Virus record (IMG/VR): IMGVR_UViG_3300023180_007329
Coordinates: 1 to 30,426 of that record
From: a virus
Strand: one strand, 5' to 3'
Length of the DNA stretch: 30,426 nt
Shown here: positions 14,626 to 21,806 of the stretch, piece after piece
Position numbering within the stretch: the first letter of the stretch is position 1
Layout: each line of letters opens with the position of its first letter
The notes under the pieces: model-generated
Database searches by the model: none
Told to the model about the DNA's origin: nothing
What the model saw: only the letters and a program-made list of their open reading frames with translations
Position numbers and translations under genes: made by a program

Positions 14626-15200
14626 ATATTTATGGCTTTTTTTCTTCCGTGTAAAGTGCCGTTTGTATGGAGATACTGACTATCAAAAACGCAGATAGAA
14701 CCAATTTCCCAATTAAAAACGTGTTTTACACTTAACCCTTCTAATAAATCATACTCAAAATGAGACAGATATTTATTATAGATTTCAAGATCAAATGGCT
14801 TATTATTAATGTTTTGAACTAGATGTTTATTTTCTTTGTTAAGTTTGAAACTTTCTTTATACCATTTATTATTAAAAATAATAGTAGAAGCTTTATTTTG
14901 TATTTCTAAAGGTATAACTATATGCTTATCGTGTCGTTTTCCAAACTCAGTATCTGTATGAATGTCTAAATTATAGTTTAACACTGAAAAAAATATTGAT
15001 TTAGGATATGAGTCAACATTCACTTTTTTAAGAGTATTAATCAACCAATCTTTAGGCCAATTATCTTCATGCCAATTAAATCCTGTTTTTAACCAAAGCT
15101 CTTTTCTGGGTATAATATAATCATCTTTAAAAGACATCCATTTTAAAAGTGCTTTAATCTCATTATTTGAAACAATGTTTTCATGAATCTGTACTGTCAT
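14610..15200 (-). CDS. 2OG-Fe(II) oxygenase
   Basis: A 196-residue dioxygenase. Metal ligands: His81 and Asp83 (LDIHTDTEFG) and His178 (FDSQYLHTNG). The basic residue after it is Arg186 in LHGRKKAINIWT, the expected position for binding 2-oxoglutarate. IPLEIQNKASTIIF between the ligands forms the central strands. Proteins of this size and layout are common in marine phages, and no substrate is known. It overlaps the preceding 94-residue gene by 20 nt and precedes the tmRNA locus. It shares little sequence with the other oxygenases here beyond the metal site. Confidence 0.8.
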   Translation of the reverse strand: MTVQIHENIVSNNEIKALLKWMSFKDDYIIPRKELWLKTGFNWHEDNWPKDWLINTLKKVNVDSYPKSIFFSVLNYNLDIHTDTEFGKRHDKHIVIPLEIQNKASTIIFNNKWYKESFKLNKENKHLVQNINNKPFDLEIYNKYLSHFEYDLLEGLSVKHVFNWEIGSICVFDSQYLHTNGTLHGRKKAINIWTIT

Positions 15201-15465
15201 TCATGCTCTCAATATGAACATATTTACCTTTAGGTAAGTCTTTTGCAACTAATGCAGCTTGTACTTTTGCTTTAGAAAAAGTATCGTATTTAACTGGTTG
15301 TATCACACCATCTACTTCTTCCATGATACAACCAATTTCTTCTGAGTCTACATCATGTATTTCTACTACATAGTACATTCTAAATTTTACATTTCTTAAG
15401 TCTGCTAAATTGATTGTATCAGTTTCTACTAATATATAGTCTTTATGTAAAGAGACTTTCGTCAA
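15181..15465 (-). CDS. Hypothetical phage protein (94 aa)
   Basis: An acidic 94-residue protein with alternating hydrophobic strands (DYILVETDTINL, RMYYVVEIHDV), probably a small beta-rich fold. No family recognised. The start is TTG at 15465, chosen because GAAGGAG sits 7 nt before it; the first ATG would remove the first 29 residues. It overlaps the upstream gene by 23 nt and the downstream oxygenase by 20 nt, so it is part of one translated string. Confidence 0.6.
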   Translation of the reverse strand: MTKVSLHKDYILVETDTINLADLRNVKFRMYYVVEIHDVDSEEIGCIMEEVDGVIQPVKYDTFSKAKVQAALVAKDLPKGKYVHIESMNDSTDS

Positions 15466-15691
15466 TGGTTAACTCCTTCGGTAAATCTTCTACTGTATTC
15501 CAGTTAAAGATTCTGAAAGAGTCTGCTTCTAAATCCCAAACAAGCTCCATTCCATCTGGATAGTGTTGTTCAGAACCAGCTCCACTAACACGAGTCTCTA
15601 AAAACTGATCTGGTAAATCTGCTAAACGCGCAAAAGTCATTTGACGAGACTCACCGTTCTTTTTCTTAAAAGTGCCTTTAAATGCTTTCAT
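15443..15691 (-). CDS. Conserved-looking phage protein (82 aa)
   Basis: An 82-residue protein starting MKAFKGTFKKKNGESRQMTF, with VWDLEADSFRIFNWNTVEDL near the end. It seems a small SH3- or beta-barrel-like fold. I believe similar proteins occur in T4-like marine phages but know no function. The ATG at 15691 is preferred over the one four codons earlier because GGAG stands 6 nt upstream. It is the first gene after the promoter-like site at 15717-15746 and the paired 10-bp repeats. Confidence 0.6.
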   Translation of the reverse strand: MKAFKGTFKKKNGESRQMTFARLADLPDQFLETRVSGAGSEQHYPDGMELVWDLEADSFRIFNWNTVEDLPKELTIDESLFT

Positions 15692-15701
15692 ATAAATCTC
15701 C

Positions 15702-15731
15702 ATTAGTTATAAAGAGATTATATTAGTTATA
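15702..15731. repeat. Paired 10-bp direct repeats overlapping a promoter
   Basis: ATTAGTTATA occurs at 15702-15711 and again at 15722-15731, exactly 20 bp apart (two helical turns), with the minus-strand -10 element overlapping the second copy. Equal-face spacing of this kind is typical of a dimeric regulator's operator. The AT-rich content means chance is possible. Confidence 0.45.
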
Positions 15732-15746
15732 CCTACCATTATGCAA
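15717..15746 (-). promoter_or_regulatory. Sigma70-type promoter for the 15691 gene
   Basis: Minus strand: TTGCAT (15746-15741), 18-bp spacer, TATAAT (15722-15717). The same hexamers with the same spacing occur on the plus strand at 19601-19630. Transcription would begin near 15710, about 20 nt before the ATG. Confidence 0.5.
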
Positions 15747-16047
15747 GGTTCATTTTACGTAAAGCGCTTACATACTGCGCTTTAATTGTTTCCCACTCAT
15801 CAGAGGTAAATCTATAATGAAATTCATATGATTCTGAAAAGAGTTTAACACGGTTTGAAAGCTTTTGCAACTCCCAATATCTGCCATGTATTTGTCCATA
15901 CCACTTTTGAGTATCCTTACTCATGATATGAGTAAAAGTATCAAGAGAAAAAACTAAGTTGTGAACATGATTATCGCTGATTCTGACTGCGAGGTGAACG
16001 TGATGAGTTTCTGGATTGATTTGAATTTTGGTTAGGTCTTTGAACAT
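15739..16047 (-). CDS. Hypothetical phage protein (102 aa) overlapping the bS21-like gene
   Basis: A 102-residue protein beginning MFKDLTKIQINPETHHVHLA. Strands VRISDNHVHNLVFSL and a C-terminal helix follow. No family recognised; it is rich in His and aromatic residues. It overlaps the tail of the bS21-like gene by 77 nt in another frame. A longer start at 16086 would overlap by 116 nt and has no better ribosome-binding site. Its end lies just before the promoter at 15717-15746. Confidence 0.55.
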   Translation of the reverse strand: MFKDLTKIQINPETHHVHLAVRISDNHVHNLVFSLDTFTHIMSKDTQKWYGQIHGRYWELQKLSNRVKLFSESYEFHYRFTSDEWETIKAQYVSALRKMNLA

Positions 16048-16315
16048 TCTTTTTCTTTCGGTTGTTACGAACTGCGTTACGTTCATCGCGTATGAATTTT
16101 TGTTCTAATTGAGCACGTTTCTTTTCCCAACGCTTCCGACCAGCTTTTTCAGCTAATCTGCGTTCTTCACCTTTTGAACGAAAAAAACGTCTATCGCGAA
16201 GTTCTTTCCCAAGTCCTTCAGCTAACATCTTCTTTTTCATGATGCGTAAGGCTTTGCCTACATCATTATTCTTTACATATATCTTCATTCGCATTTCAGA
16301 TGATGAAGCAGACAT
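15971..16315 (-). CDS. bS21-like ribosomal protein with C-terminal extension
   Basis: Residues 11-75 align along their length with small-subunit protein bS21: IYVKNNDVGKALRIMKKKM, then GLGKELRDRRFFRSKGEERR, then KAGRKRWEKKRAQ. These match the family's 'V-x-E-N-E-x-x-x-x-A-L-R-x-F-K-R' start, the R-R-x-F-Y centre and the basic helix. bS21 sits by the anti-Shine-Dalgarno region of 16S rRNA, and phage homologues are known and thought to bias initiation. A tail of about 35 residues rich in Asn, Ser, Arg and Gln is extra, and it is read across the start of the next gene. AGGA lies 10 nt before the ATG at 16315. Two further in-frame ATGs (residues 8 and 10) are possible starts. Confidence 0.87.
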   Translation of the reverse strand: MSASSSEMRMKIYVKNNDVGKALRIMKKKMLAEGLGKELRDRRFFRSKGEERRLAEKAGRKRWEKKRAQLEQKFIRDERNAVRNNRKKKNVQRPNQNSNQSRNSSRSPRSQNQR

Positions 16316-16392
16316 AATTCAAATTTCCTGAAAAGTACTGCATACAAAATAATTCTTCCTCTTTGGTTAAATGTGTGCTAATTATATTAGCT

Positions 16393-17262
16393 CTAATATT
16401 CATATCTTTTAAAAACTTCTTTAGATTGTTTTTTATCTGGATTTGAAGGGCACATTCCGCATATCCATTCATCTTCATTTTTAAAAAATTGTTCAATCTT
16501 CGTTTTAGAATCAGTTGGTGAAATACCTTTATATTTTGAATAAGGCTTCCAGTCTGGATCTTCTAAAAGATTGTATTTTGATAAAAAGTCATTTAAATAA
16601 GTAATAGCTCCACATTTGTGAAGCTTGCCATGGTACAGTTGAACGCTATGTTTTGATACACAATTTTCCCAACTTTCTCGTGGCTTTTCATCCTTATAGG
16701 GTTTAGCTGTATAACCATTTCCAGTATAAGTTTTATACCAATGACCGCGCATATCTCTTATTTCTACTTCAAGACCATCGTAGTCAAAAACAGTTCTAAA
16801 CCAAGTTTTCATCTTTACAGTTGAGTTCCCCCAGCTGTTTAGATATTGTAACTCATTTTTGAATTTTTTTAAATAACTTTTTTCACTTGAGTGAAGCGTG
16901 ATTACTAACACACAGTTATTTTTTCGTAGGGCATCTTGTAACCAACCTTGTTTTGAAAGAGTAAAGCCGTTTGTAAATAGTTTTATAGTAGAATCAGGAA
17001 ACAATAATCTATAATCTTCCATTATTTTAGAACACTCTTTATTTAAAAGAGGCTCTCCTCCTAAAAGATTTACTCTTTCAGGCTTTACTATCTTTGACCA
17101 TGGTTTTGCCCAGTCGTACAGCGTTTTTCTTGAGAATATTTCTTGAAAACCGTAGTTTGACCAATGATTACAACCGTCACAGTTTAAGTTGCAGCGATTT
17201 GCTATATGAACGTCAAGCATATAGCACGATATAAGTTTATTTTTTATTTCGTTTCCAAACAT
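16393..17262 (-). CDS. Radical SAM enzyme with C-terminal cysteine region (copy A)
   Basis: A 289-residue radical SAM protein. The 4Fe-4S cluster motif is CNLNCDGC (Cys24, Cys28, Cys31), followed by the SAM-binding GGEP (68-71). Later cysteines (ENCVSK, LHKCGAI, ICGMCPS) form a SPASM/twitch-like region that could bind an auxiliary cluster. Enzymes of this layout modify peptides or sugars. It is a paralogue of the next gene upstream, sharing LLGGEPLL, LFTNG, and the QLYxGKLxKC and CGMCPS segments. They are not identical, so two steps or two substrates are likely. It overlaps copy B by 26 nt. The A-type Fe-S carrier in this window could mature it. Confidence 0.9.
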   Translation of the reverse strand: MFGNEIKNKLISCYMLDVHIANRCNLNCDGCNHWSNYGFQEIFSRKTLYDWAKPWSKIVKPERVNLLGGEPLLNKECSKIMEDYRLLFPDSTIKLFTNGFTLSKQGWLQDALRKNNCVLVITLHSSEKSYLKKFKNELQYLNSWGNSTVKMKTWFRTVFDYDGLEVEIRDMRGHWYKTYTGNGYTAKPYKDEKPRESWENCVSKHSVQLYHGKLHKCGAITYLNDFLSKYNLLEDPDWKPYSKYKGISPTDSKTKIEQFFKNEDEWICGMCPSNPDKKQSKEVFKRYEY

Positions 17263-18115
17263 TTTTATTTTTTATGATTTCAGGCTTTGATGGACACATC
17301 CCACAAATATCTTCAGGGTTTCTGTAGGTATCAAACCATTGAGAGCGTGCTTCTTCTGAAGCTTCTTTTGATAATTTAATATAGTTATCTCTATAAGGTA
17401 GCCATTCTGCTGCATCATCCAGTGTTTCAATAAAATCTGATAAAAATGCAGCTTGTGGACATTTGTATAATTTTCCTTTGTAAAGCTGAGTACAGTGATC
17501 CCACCTACATATAGTGTGAGCCTCTGTTGGATCAGAATGATAAGGTTTAAAATCTTTTGTGTACAATCTGTTCCAGTTTGTTACCATATTACGTAATTCT
17601 ATTTTAACACCTTGAGTTTCATACACTTTTGCAAAAGACACAATAGACTTCTCAGTTCCTGAAATAGCTTCATTTCCTAAAAAATTAAGTATAGCTGCCA
17701 TTAGTAAGTCTTTATACTTTTTTTCAACAGAATGAACACTAATCACTAAAATACAGTTAGTATCTTTTAGAGTTTTTAATAAATACTTATGTTTATTCAG
17801 TAATAGTCCGTTTGTAAATAATCTGAGATCTGTTTTTGGAAAAGCATCTCTACAGTGTGTTATAATTTTATCTAAGTTTTTTATTAAAAGAGGTTCTCCC
17901 CCCAAAAGCTGAAGTCTTATAGGATTTACATATTGTTTCCAATAGGTTACATCTTCTATTAGATTACTCTCAAGCAAATCAGTGCCCTTAATTTTTGCAA
18001 GATTAGAGTAAGAATTACAACTTTCGCACCCTAAATTACATTTTAAATTAGTTATTATATTTAAAACATCCACATCTTTAGGATACTGCATTAGCAATTC
18101 TTTCGAGTTCTTCAT
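17237..18115 (-). CDS. Radical SAM enzyme with C-terminal cysteine region (copy B)
   Basis: A 292-residue radical SAM protein with CNLGCESC (Cys26, Cys30, Cys33) and GGEP (72-75). IELRNMVTNW follows, then TQLYKGKLYKCPQAAFLSDF and ICGMCPSKPE. The C-terminal cysteines again suggest a second cluster site. It follows a DegT aminotransferase with a 38-nt overlap (14 nt if the start is the ATG at 18091). The grouping of DegT plus two radical SAM enzymes suggests sugar chemistry such as dehydration, epimerisation or amination. Peptide modification is the main alternative; no obvious precursor peptide is seen next to it. Confidence 0.9.
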   Translation of the reverse strand: MKNSKELLMQYPKDVDVLNIITNLKCNLGCESCNSYSNLAKIKGTDLLESNLIEDVTYWKQYVNPIRLQLLGGEPLLIKNLDKIITHCRDAFPKTDLRLFTNGLLLNKHKYLLKTLKDTNCILVISVHSVEKKYKDLLMAAILNFLGNEAISGTEKSIVSFAKVYETQGVKIELRNMVTNWNRLYTKDFKPYHSDPTEAHTICRWDHCTQLYKGKLYKCPQAAFLSDFIETLDDAAEWLPYRDNYIKLSKEASEEARSQWFDTYRNPEDICGMCPSKPEIIKNKNVWKRNKK

Positions 18116-19169
18116 CTGTTAAAAAATGGTGCGAGGGTAAATGAACCAAGTTATCGACAAAGTGCGACACTTTTGGAAGATGTTTACGATTTTTGTAGAA
18201 AGGAAAAGAATTAACTGGTTGTTTAAACATTGTTCGCGCTAAACACTTAACCTCTTGAAGACGTTCCAAAACACCCACAACCTCTTTTGAAGGAACAAAC
18301 ATTGAGAATCGTTCCCAAATATAATTTTCTCCTGGTATAGATTTATAGGGAAGATTATCATTATACCAAGTAGCAACCTGTCTTCGACGCTCTCGATACT
18401 GATTTTGTTCAAAAAGTTCTATCTCTCGCAAAAGAACTGCACAAGAAGTAACGTCCATAAAACTCTTTGTACCAATTTGTACAACTTCTCGATTCTTATT
18501 AGTGCCGTGTGCTTGAAGTTCAAAGAACTGTTCATGCAATTCAGGAAAACGAGTAGCAATTGCGCCTCCTGACCCAAGTGTTCCAGGAAATTTTGTAAAA
18601 TCAAAAGAGTAGCATACAGCATCTGATGCAGTTCCTGGTAAGTAAGAGTAAGGCTCTCCCATAACAAAAGCAGGAGCTGCGTCTTCTATAATTCGTACAC
18701 CGTAGTGGTCACAAATCGAAGAAATTTTAGATACATCTACTATTGTACCAAAATTATGAACTACAATAATAGCTGCTGGAGCTTCTTTACGAATCATTGT
18801 TTCTAATTCGTTTAAATCTATATTACCTGTTTCATCTATATCACAAAAATCTGTTTCACGACCCATAATAGTCGGAGCATTAGCAAAAGCTCTCCAACCA
18901 TAGGCTGGAACAATTATACGATCTCCTAATTTTGTTAGACTTTGAATACAAATTTGCAAAGCATCTGTACAGCAATCTGTCCAACACCAGTAAGGAATGT
19001 TTGTGTAAGGCATTACTTTTTTAACAAGTTGTTGTTGAACAGGAGCTAACTCTCGACCATCTTCAGCCTGCCATGGATGATCCATGTGATCTGAAATTGC
19101 TCGCAGATAATCTACTTTATGTGTTTCAATACGTTTTTTATGGGGAATAAAAGATATAGCTTTTGGCAC
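18078..19169 (-). CDS. DegT/DnrJ/EryC1-type aminotransferase (second copy)
   Basis: A 363-residue PLP enzyme of the sugar aminotransferase fold. Asp163 (RIIEDAAPAF) pairs with the cofactor and Lys193 (SFDFTKFPGTLGSGG) forms the Schiff base. TDCCTDALQICIQ takes the place of the usual G-T-x-A-L start, with two adjacent cysteines. It is standard length, unlike the first copy at 11655. The start is GTG at 19169, overlapping the upstream TAG. It leads into the two radical SAM genes. Aminotransferase class is firm; substrate unknown. Confidence 0.9.
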   Translation of the reverse strand: MPKAISFIPHKKRIETHKVDYLRAISDHMDHPWQAEDGRELAPVQQQLVKKVMPYTNIPYWCWTDCCTDALQICIQSLTKLGDRIIVPAYGWRAFANAPTIMGRETDFCDIDETGNIDLNELETMIRKEAPAAIIVVHNFGTIVDVSKISSICDHYGVRIIEDAAPAFVMGEPYSYLPGTASDAVCYSFDFTKFPGTLGSGGAIATRFPELHEQFFELQAHGTNKNREVVQIGTKSFMDVTSCAVLLREIELFEQNQYRERRRQVATWYNDNLPYKSIPGENYIWERFSMFVPSKEVVGVLERLQEVKCLARTMFKQPVNSFPFYKNRKHLPKVSHFVDNLVHLPSHHFLTDEELERIANAVS

Positions 19170-19435
19170 TACACGCCAACAATTGTTTTAATCCAGGTTA
19201 CAACTTGATTGTGATCACGTTTTGCGTGTTTAGTTTGCATTCGTGCACCATCTTTAAAAATCATTAGGCAAGGCATGCGGGTGGGGGTTTTAGAATAGAG
19301 AGCAAGACGAGCATCTTCATGAGTAGCTTGTTCTGTGGTTACTTCGGGAATTGAAATATTTATTGCCTGTTCCTGCTCACTCATATATTGTTGAGTTAAG
19401 GAATCAGAAAATAATACAACTTTATAGCTCGGCAT
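19169..19435 (-). CDS. Thioredoxin-fold-like small protein
   Basis: An 88-residue protein. SKTPTRMPCLMIFKDGARMQ (48-67) resembles the cis-proline strand of thioredoxins ('x-P-T-x-x-x-F-K-x-G'), and VVTWIKTIVGV resembles the final helix. The N-terminal CxxC active site is absent, so it is not an ordinary thioredoxin. It may keep only the binding half of the fold. It overlaps the coiled-coil gene upstream by 14 nt and the DegT gene by 1 nt. Confidence 0.5.
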   Translation of the reverse strand: MPSYKVVLFSDSLTQQYMSEQEQAINISIPEVTTEQATHEDARLALYSKTPTRMPCLMIFKDGARMQTKHAKRDHNQVVTWIKTIVGV

Positions 19436-19610
19436 TGAGATGATCCTTTATAGCTTGTAATTCAGTTACTATTTGTTTGAGTTCGTTTCTCAGTTCAGTA
19501 AGCTCTTGGTGCAAAAATCTGATATCGCCACCAAGATCATTAGCCAGCTCATGAATTTGCCCATGAACGTCTTTTACTTCCATACGAACATATTTTTCTG
19601 TTGCATACAT
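19422..19610 (-). CDS. Small coiled-coil protein (62 aa)
   Basis: A 62-residue protein, almost all helical with a heptad-like pattern (LHQELTELRNELKQIVTELQAI), so it probably forms a coiled coil. No family recognised. It is the first gene of the long minus-strand run, 22 nt after the late-promoter box at 19632-19639. Confidence 0.6.
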   Translation of the reverse strand: MYATEKYVRMEVKDVHGQIHELANDLGGDIRFLHQELTELRNELKQIVTELQAIKDHLNAEL

Positions 19611-19630
19611 GTGATTATTTTATATATAAT
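19601..19630 (+). promoter_or_regulatory. Sigma70-type promoter for the rightward genes
   Basis: Plus strand: TTGCAT (19601-19606), 18-bp spacer, TATAAT (19625-19630). Start near 19637 gives a leader of about 53 nt before the ATG at 19690, which has AAGGA upstream. The -35 hexamer lies within the first codons of the leftward gene. The same -35/-10 pair and spacing occur at 15717-15746. Confidence 0.5.
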
Positions 19631-19631
19631 G

Positions 19632-19639
19632 TATTTATA
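19632..19639 (-). promoter_or_regulatory. T4-type late promoter for the leftward genes
   Basis: Reading leftward the box is TATAAATA, the consensus late promoter of T4-like phages read by the phage sigma factor. It stands 22 nt before the ATG at 19610, directly at the head of the minus-strand block. Other copies of this octamer in the window point away from their genes or lie in a constrained coding motif. Confidence 0.6.
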
Positions 19640-19689
19640 AGTCAAGAAAATAATGTCTTGCAACCTTTCAACTATAATAAGGAACGACT

Positions 19690-19866
19690 ATGCACAAACG
19701 TCCCACCCTTCAAGAGGCAAAACTCTTTTTAACACAACACTCACCTGATACAATACGCGAGTATGAACAGCTTGTAGAATCACATGGTGAATTCTTTGCT
19801 GCTCGCTTCATTGTTGATATTGTAGATCACTTTAATCACTTACATGAGAAGGCAATCAATGGTTAG
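19690..19866 (+). CDS. Small hypothetical protein (58 aa)
   Basis: A 58-residue frame, MHKRPTLQEAKLFLTQHSPD at the start and VDHFNHLHEKAING at the end. It has AAGGA 6 nt before the ATG and ends in an 8-nt overlap with the next gene (ATGGTTAG). Helical and soluble; no family recognised. It is the first gene of the rightward run. Confidence 0.65.
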   Translation: MHKRPTLQEAKLFLTQHSPDTIREYEQLVESHGEFFAARFIVDIVDHFNHLHEKAING

Positions 19867-20209
19867 ATCAACTCCCAAATTTTCACCAGGCGGATACTCT
19901 GTTTGGTCAGTAAAACGAACTCTTCGCGAGTCTATCAATGTCGCTCGATACTCACCTTGGTGTGCAGTTGAGTGGATGGACGAAGCCAAAAATCGCATAT
20001 CTTTGGAAAACCCGCTATTTGACGAGTTTGATGAAGCTGCTGAACGCATTAATGCTCTGTGGCGGTCATACGAACGAATGCACTGGTATGAGGCTCGTGA
20101 GTTTTGGCGACGTGGAAAAGTGGTAATGCCTCCACAACGCATTAAAACCTTTGGCGAAGTGAATACAGCACATACTGCCAAATCAATTCAAGATTTATTT
20201 AAAATTTAA
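19859..20209 (+). CDS. Hypothetical phage protein (116 aa)
   Basis: A 116-residue protein rich in Trp, Arg and Glu (SVWSVKRTLRESINVARYSP, WYEAREFWRRGKVVMPPQR). It looks mostly helical and basic, perhaps nucleic-acid binding. I recognise no family. The start at 19859 follows GAGAAGG by 6 nt; an in-frame ATG five codons earlier is possible but lies upstream of that site. Confidence 0.6.
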   Translation: MVRSTPKFSPGGYSVWSVKRTLRESINVARYSPWCAVEWMDEAKNRISLENPLFDEFDEAAERINALWRSYERMHWYEAREFWRRGKVVMPPQRIKTFGEVNTAHTAKSIQDLFKI

Positions 20210-20253
20210 TGTTGCCATTCGGCACAATCTTTGCTATTAATAAGAGGTAAAAA

Positions 20254-20628
20254 ATGTTTTTTAAGTTGACATCGCGCAACGCATATCGTGATTTAGTTCG
20301 TAACAGCCGTCGCATCTGCGTTGCTGCTATAAGTGATGAAGAGAAAAGCTCCGCTTTTCAAGAGCTATACACACTACTTCAGGGAAAGTTAGACGAAACT
20401 GAACGTTCACTTAACTCGCAGCCAGCTTATGCACAACGTTGTGATCATTGGAACCAACGTGATGTACGTTCGATCAAGCCTGTCAAAAACGAAAACAATC
20501 CTTGGCTCAGGTTCAAACGTGAGTTTGTTGACGCTATGAGCCAGGATGTTAAGTTACACGCGAAGCGTGTGTCTACGGCTCTGGCGTGGTTCTACGCTGA
20601 TCCTTGGAAGGATGATTGGATTCGATGA
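20254..20628 (+). CDS. Hypothetical phage protein (124 aa)
   Basis: A 124-residue basic protein with a helical N-terminal part (NAYRDLVRNSRRICVAAIS) and a Trp-rich end (TALAWFYADPWKDDWIR). No family recognised. AGAGGT stands 6 nt before the ATG. The 44-nt gap upstream shows no structure I can name. Its stop overlaps the next start as ATGA. Confidence 0.6.
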   Translation: MFFKLTSRNAYRDLVRNSRRICVAAISDEEKSSAFQELYTLLQGKLDETERSLNSQPAYAQRCDHWNQRDVRSIKPVKNENNPWLRFKREFVDAMSQDVKLHAKRVSTALAWFYADPWKDDWIR

Positions 20629-20993
20629 CTCCTGATGAAGCTGCTGAACTAGTATTCAGAATTATAGGTGGAATGCCTGTAGAAGTATTTGATGAAGATG
20701 ATGGATCTGTTTGGGAAAATGAACAATGGGAACTTGTGTCACCACGTCGCGAAGGCGACTTTGCTGGGTCACGCGCTATCGGTTCTGCCAACTTGGTCAC
20801 AGCACTCAATCTCATTCATCAAAAAATACTCATCCATCGCTCGGAGAGCGACATCACTTCAAGCTCGGACACATCGTTGTCCCTATTCAATGTAGCCATG
20901 AAACAGCTTCAAGATCAACGTCTTGTACGCCGCAAACCTGCTAAAGTAAGAGAAACTTTTCAAATTATCACCGCTAACACCAACGTATCATAG
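20625..20993 (+). CDS. Hypothetical phage protein (122 aa)
   Basis: A 122-residue protein beginning MTPDEAAELVFRIIGGMPVE, with an acidic patch (FDEDDGSVWENEQWE) and a basic C-terminal region (RLVRRKPAKVRETFQIIT). No family recognised. The ATG at 20625 is chosen for its ATGA overlap; an upstream in-frame TTG is less likely. Confidence 0.6.
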   Translation: MTPDEAAELVFRIIGGMPVEVFDEDDGSVWENEQWELVSPRREGDFAGSRAIGSANLVTALNLIHQKILIHRSESDITSSSDTSLSLFNVAMKQLQDQRLVRRKPAKVRETFQIITANTNVS

Positions 20994-21001
20994 AGGACTA
21001 A

Positions 21002-21238
21002 ATGGAAAAAGCACTTCAAGAAGAAATTCGTAAAGAAATTAACCGCATTGTAGATTTGATGATTCAAGCTGACTCAATTCGTGAATCTATTGCAGAACTA
21101 AAAAAAGATATTAAAAATGAGTATGGACTGCCTGTGACAACGATCACAAAAGTAGCTACTATTATTCGTAAACAAAATCTTGAAGAAGAAGAACAAAAAT
21201 GGGAAGAAATTAAAGAGTGGGTTGATGCCTGTTCGTGA
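21002..21238 (+). CDS. Small helical protein resembling T4 DsbA (dsDNA-binding)
   Basis: A 78-residue charged protein, two long helices with IRESIAELKKDIKNEYGLPV at the middle and EEEEQKWEEIKEWVDA at the end. The pattern of a helix, a 'K-D-I-x-x-x-x-G-L/V' turn and a lysine-rich second helix recalls the T4 double-stranded DNA-binding protein DsbA, which helps late promoters. The resemblance is by eye and modest. It overlaps the oxygenase gene by 14 nt. Confidence 0.5.
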   Translation: MEKALQEEIRKEINRIVDLMIQADSIRESIAELKKDIKNEYGLPVTTITKVATIIRKQNLEEEEQKWEEIKEWVDACS

Positions 21239-21806
21239 TTTTATCCACGAAGACTGGCAAGATTGTATACAAACTTATACTAACGAACTGGTCAAAAAGA
21301 ATATCCAGCCTCTATTGAAACATATAGAGGCTAATTCTTTCTCTGATCCTAATCATCAAAACAGAATAATTTGTAATTTAAATGGAAAAACTGCTGTTTT
21401 ACTTGAGCAAGGAGATGTTTATGATTGGCACTCTGACTCTTTTTCTTTTGAAGGTAGGCAATTATCAAATCCTCGTGGCGGAAGATTTTGGACACGTATT
21501 ATCTACTTAACTGAAGGAAAACCTCTTGAGATCGGAAACTGGAATCCTACAGGTCAGTTAGGTGCTGATTTTGACTATCCAGAACCTTCAGAGACTATTG
21601 CAACTATTTATCCCAGTCCAGGAAAAACTGTTACTTTTCCTTGTTTTATGGTTCACAGAATACAGCCCACCGTTGATAACAAAAGATGGACTTTTGTTGA
21701 CTTTTTAAGTACTGTAGGTTATAATGGATTTAACACATCAAGATATAACAATTTGTTAAAAAGGTATTTTAATGAAGATTTTAGGAGTGAGCTCTTATCA
21801 TCATGA
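21225..21806 (+). CDS. 2OG-Fe(II) oxygenase (prolyl-hydroxylase-like)
   Basis: A 193-residue dioxygenase. Ligands: His69 and Asp71 (YDWHSDSF) and His144 (PCFMVHRIQP), with Arg154 (DNKRWTFVDF) to hold 2-oxoglutarate. RFWTRIIYLTEG is the strand after the first ligands, as in PKHD/prolyl hydroxylase types. I start it at the ATG at 21225 rather than an earlier TTG, because the extra residues (KKKNKNGKK) are only the overlapping upstream gene read in another frame. It overlaps the carbamoyltransferase by 35 nt, suggesting a shared pathway of hydroxylation then carbamoylation. Confidence 0.85.
   Translation: MPVRDFIHEDWQDCIQTYTNELVKKNIQPLLKHIEANSFSDPNHQNRIICNLNGKTAVLLEQGDVYDWHSDSFSFEGRQLSNPRGGRFWTRIIYLTEGKPLEIGNWNPTGQLGADFDYPEPSETIATIYPSPGKTVTFPCFMVHRIQPTVDNKRWTFVDFLSTVGYNGFNTSRYNNLLKRYFNEDFRSELLSS

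Noticed and set aside
16381-16395. Short palindrome GCTAAT-ATA-ATTAGC upstream of the bS21-like gene, as promoter or terminator
   Set aside because: The stem is only 6 bp, AT-rich and without T-run, and no -35 fits its TATAAT; too weak to call.
19673-19678. TATAAT just before the ATG at 19690, a possible -10 element
   Set aside because: Transcription would start at about 19685, after the AAGGA ribosome-binding site, and there is no -35 at the right distance.
19840-20181. Minus-strand reading frame of 113 codons opposite the 19859 gene
   Set aside because: It runs against a coupled plus-strand gene string and has no ribosome-binding site or family match.
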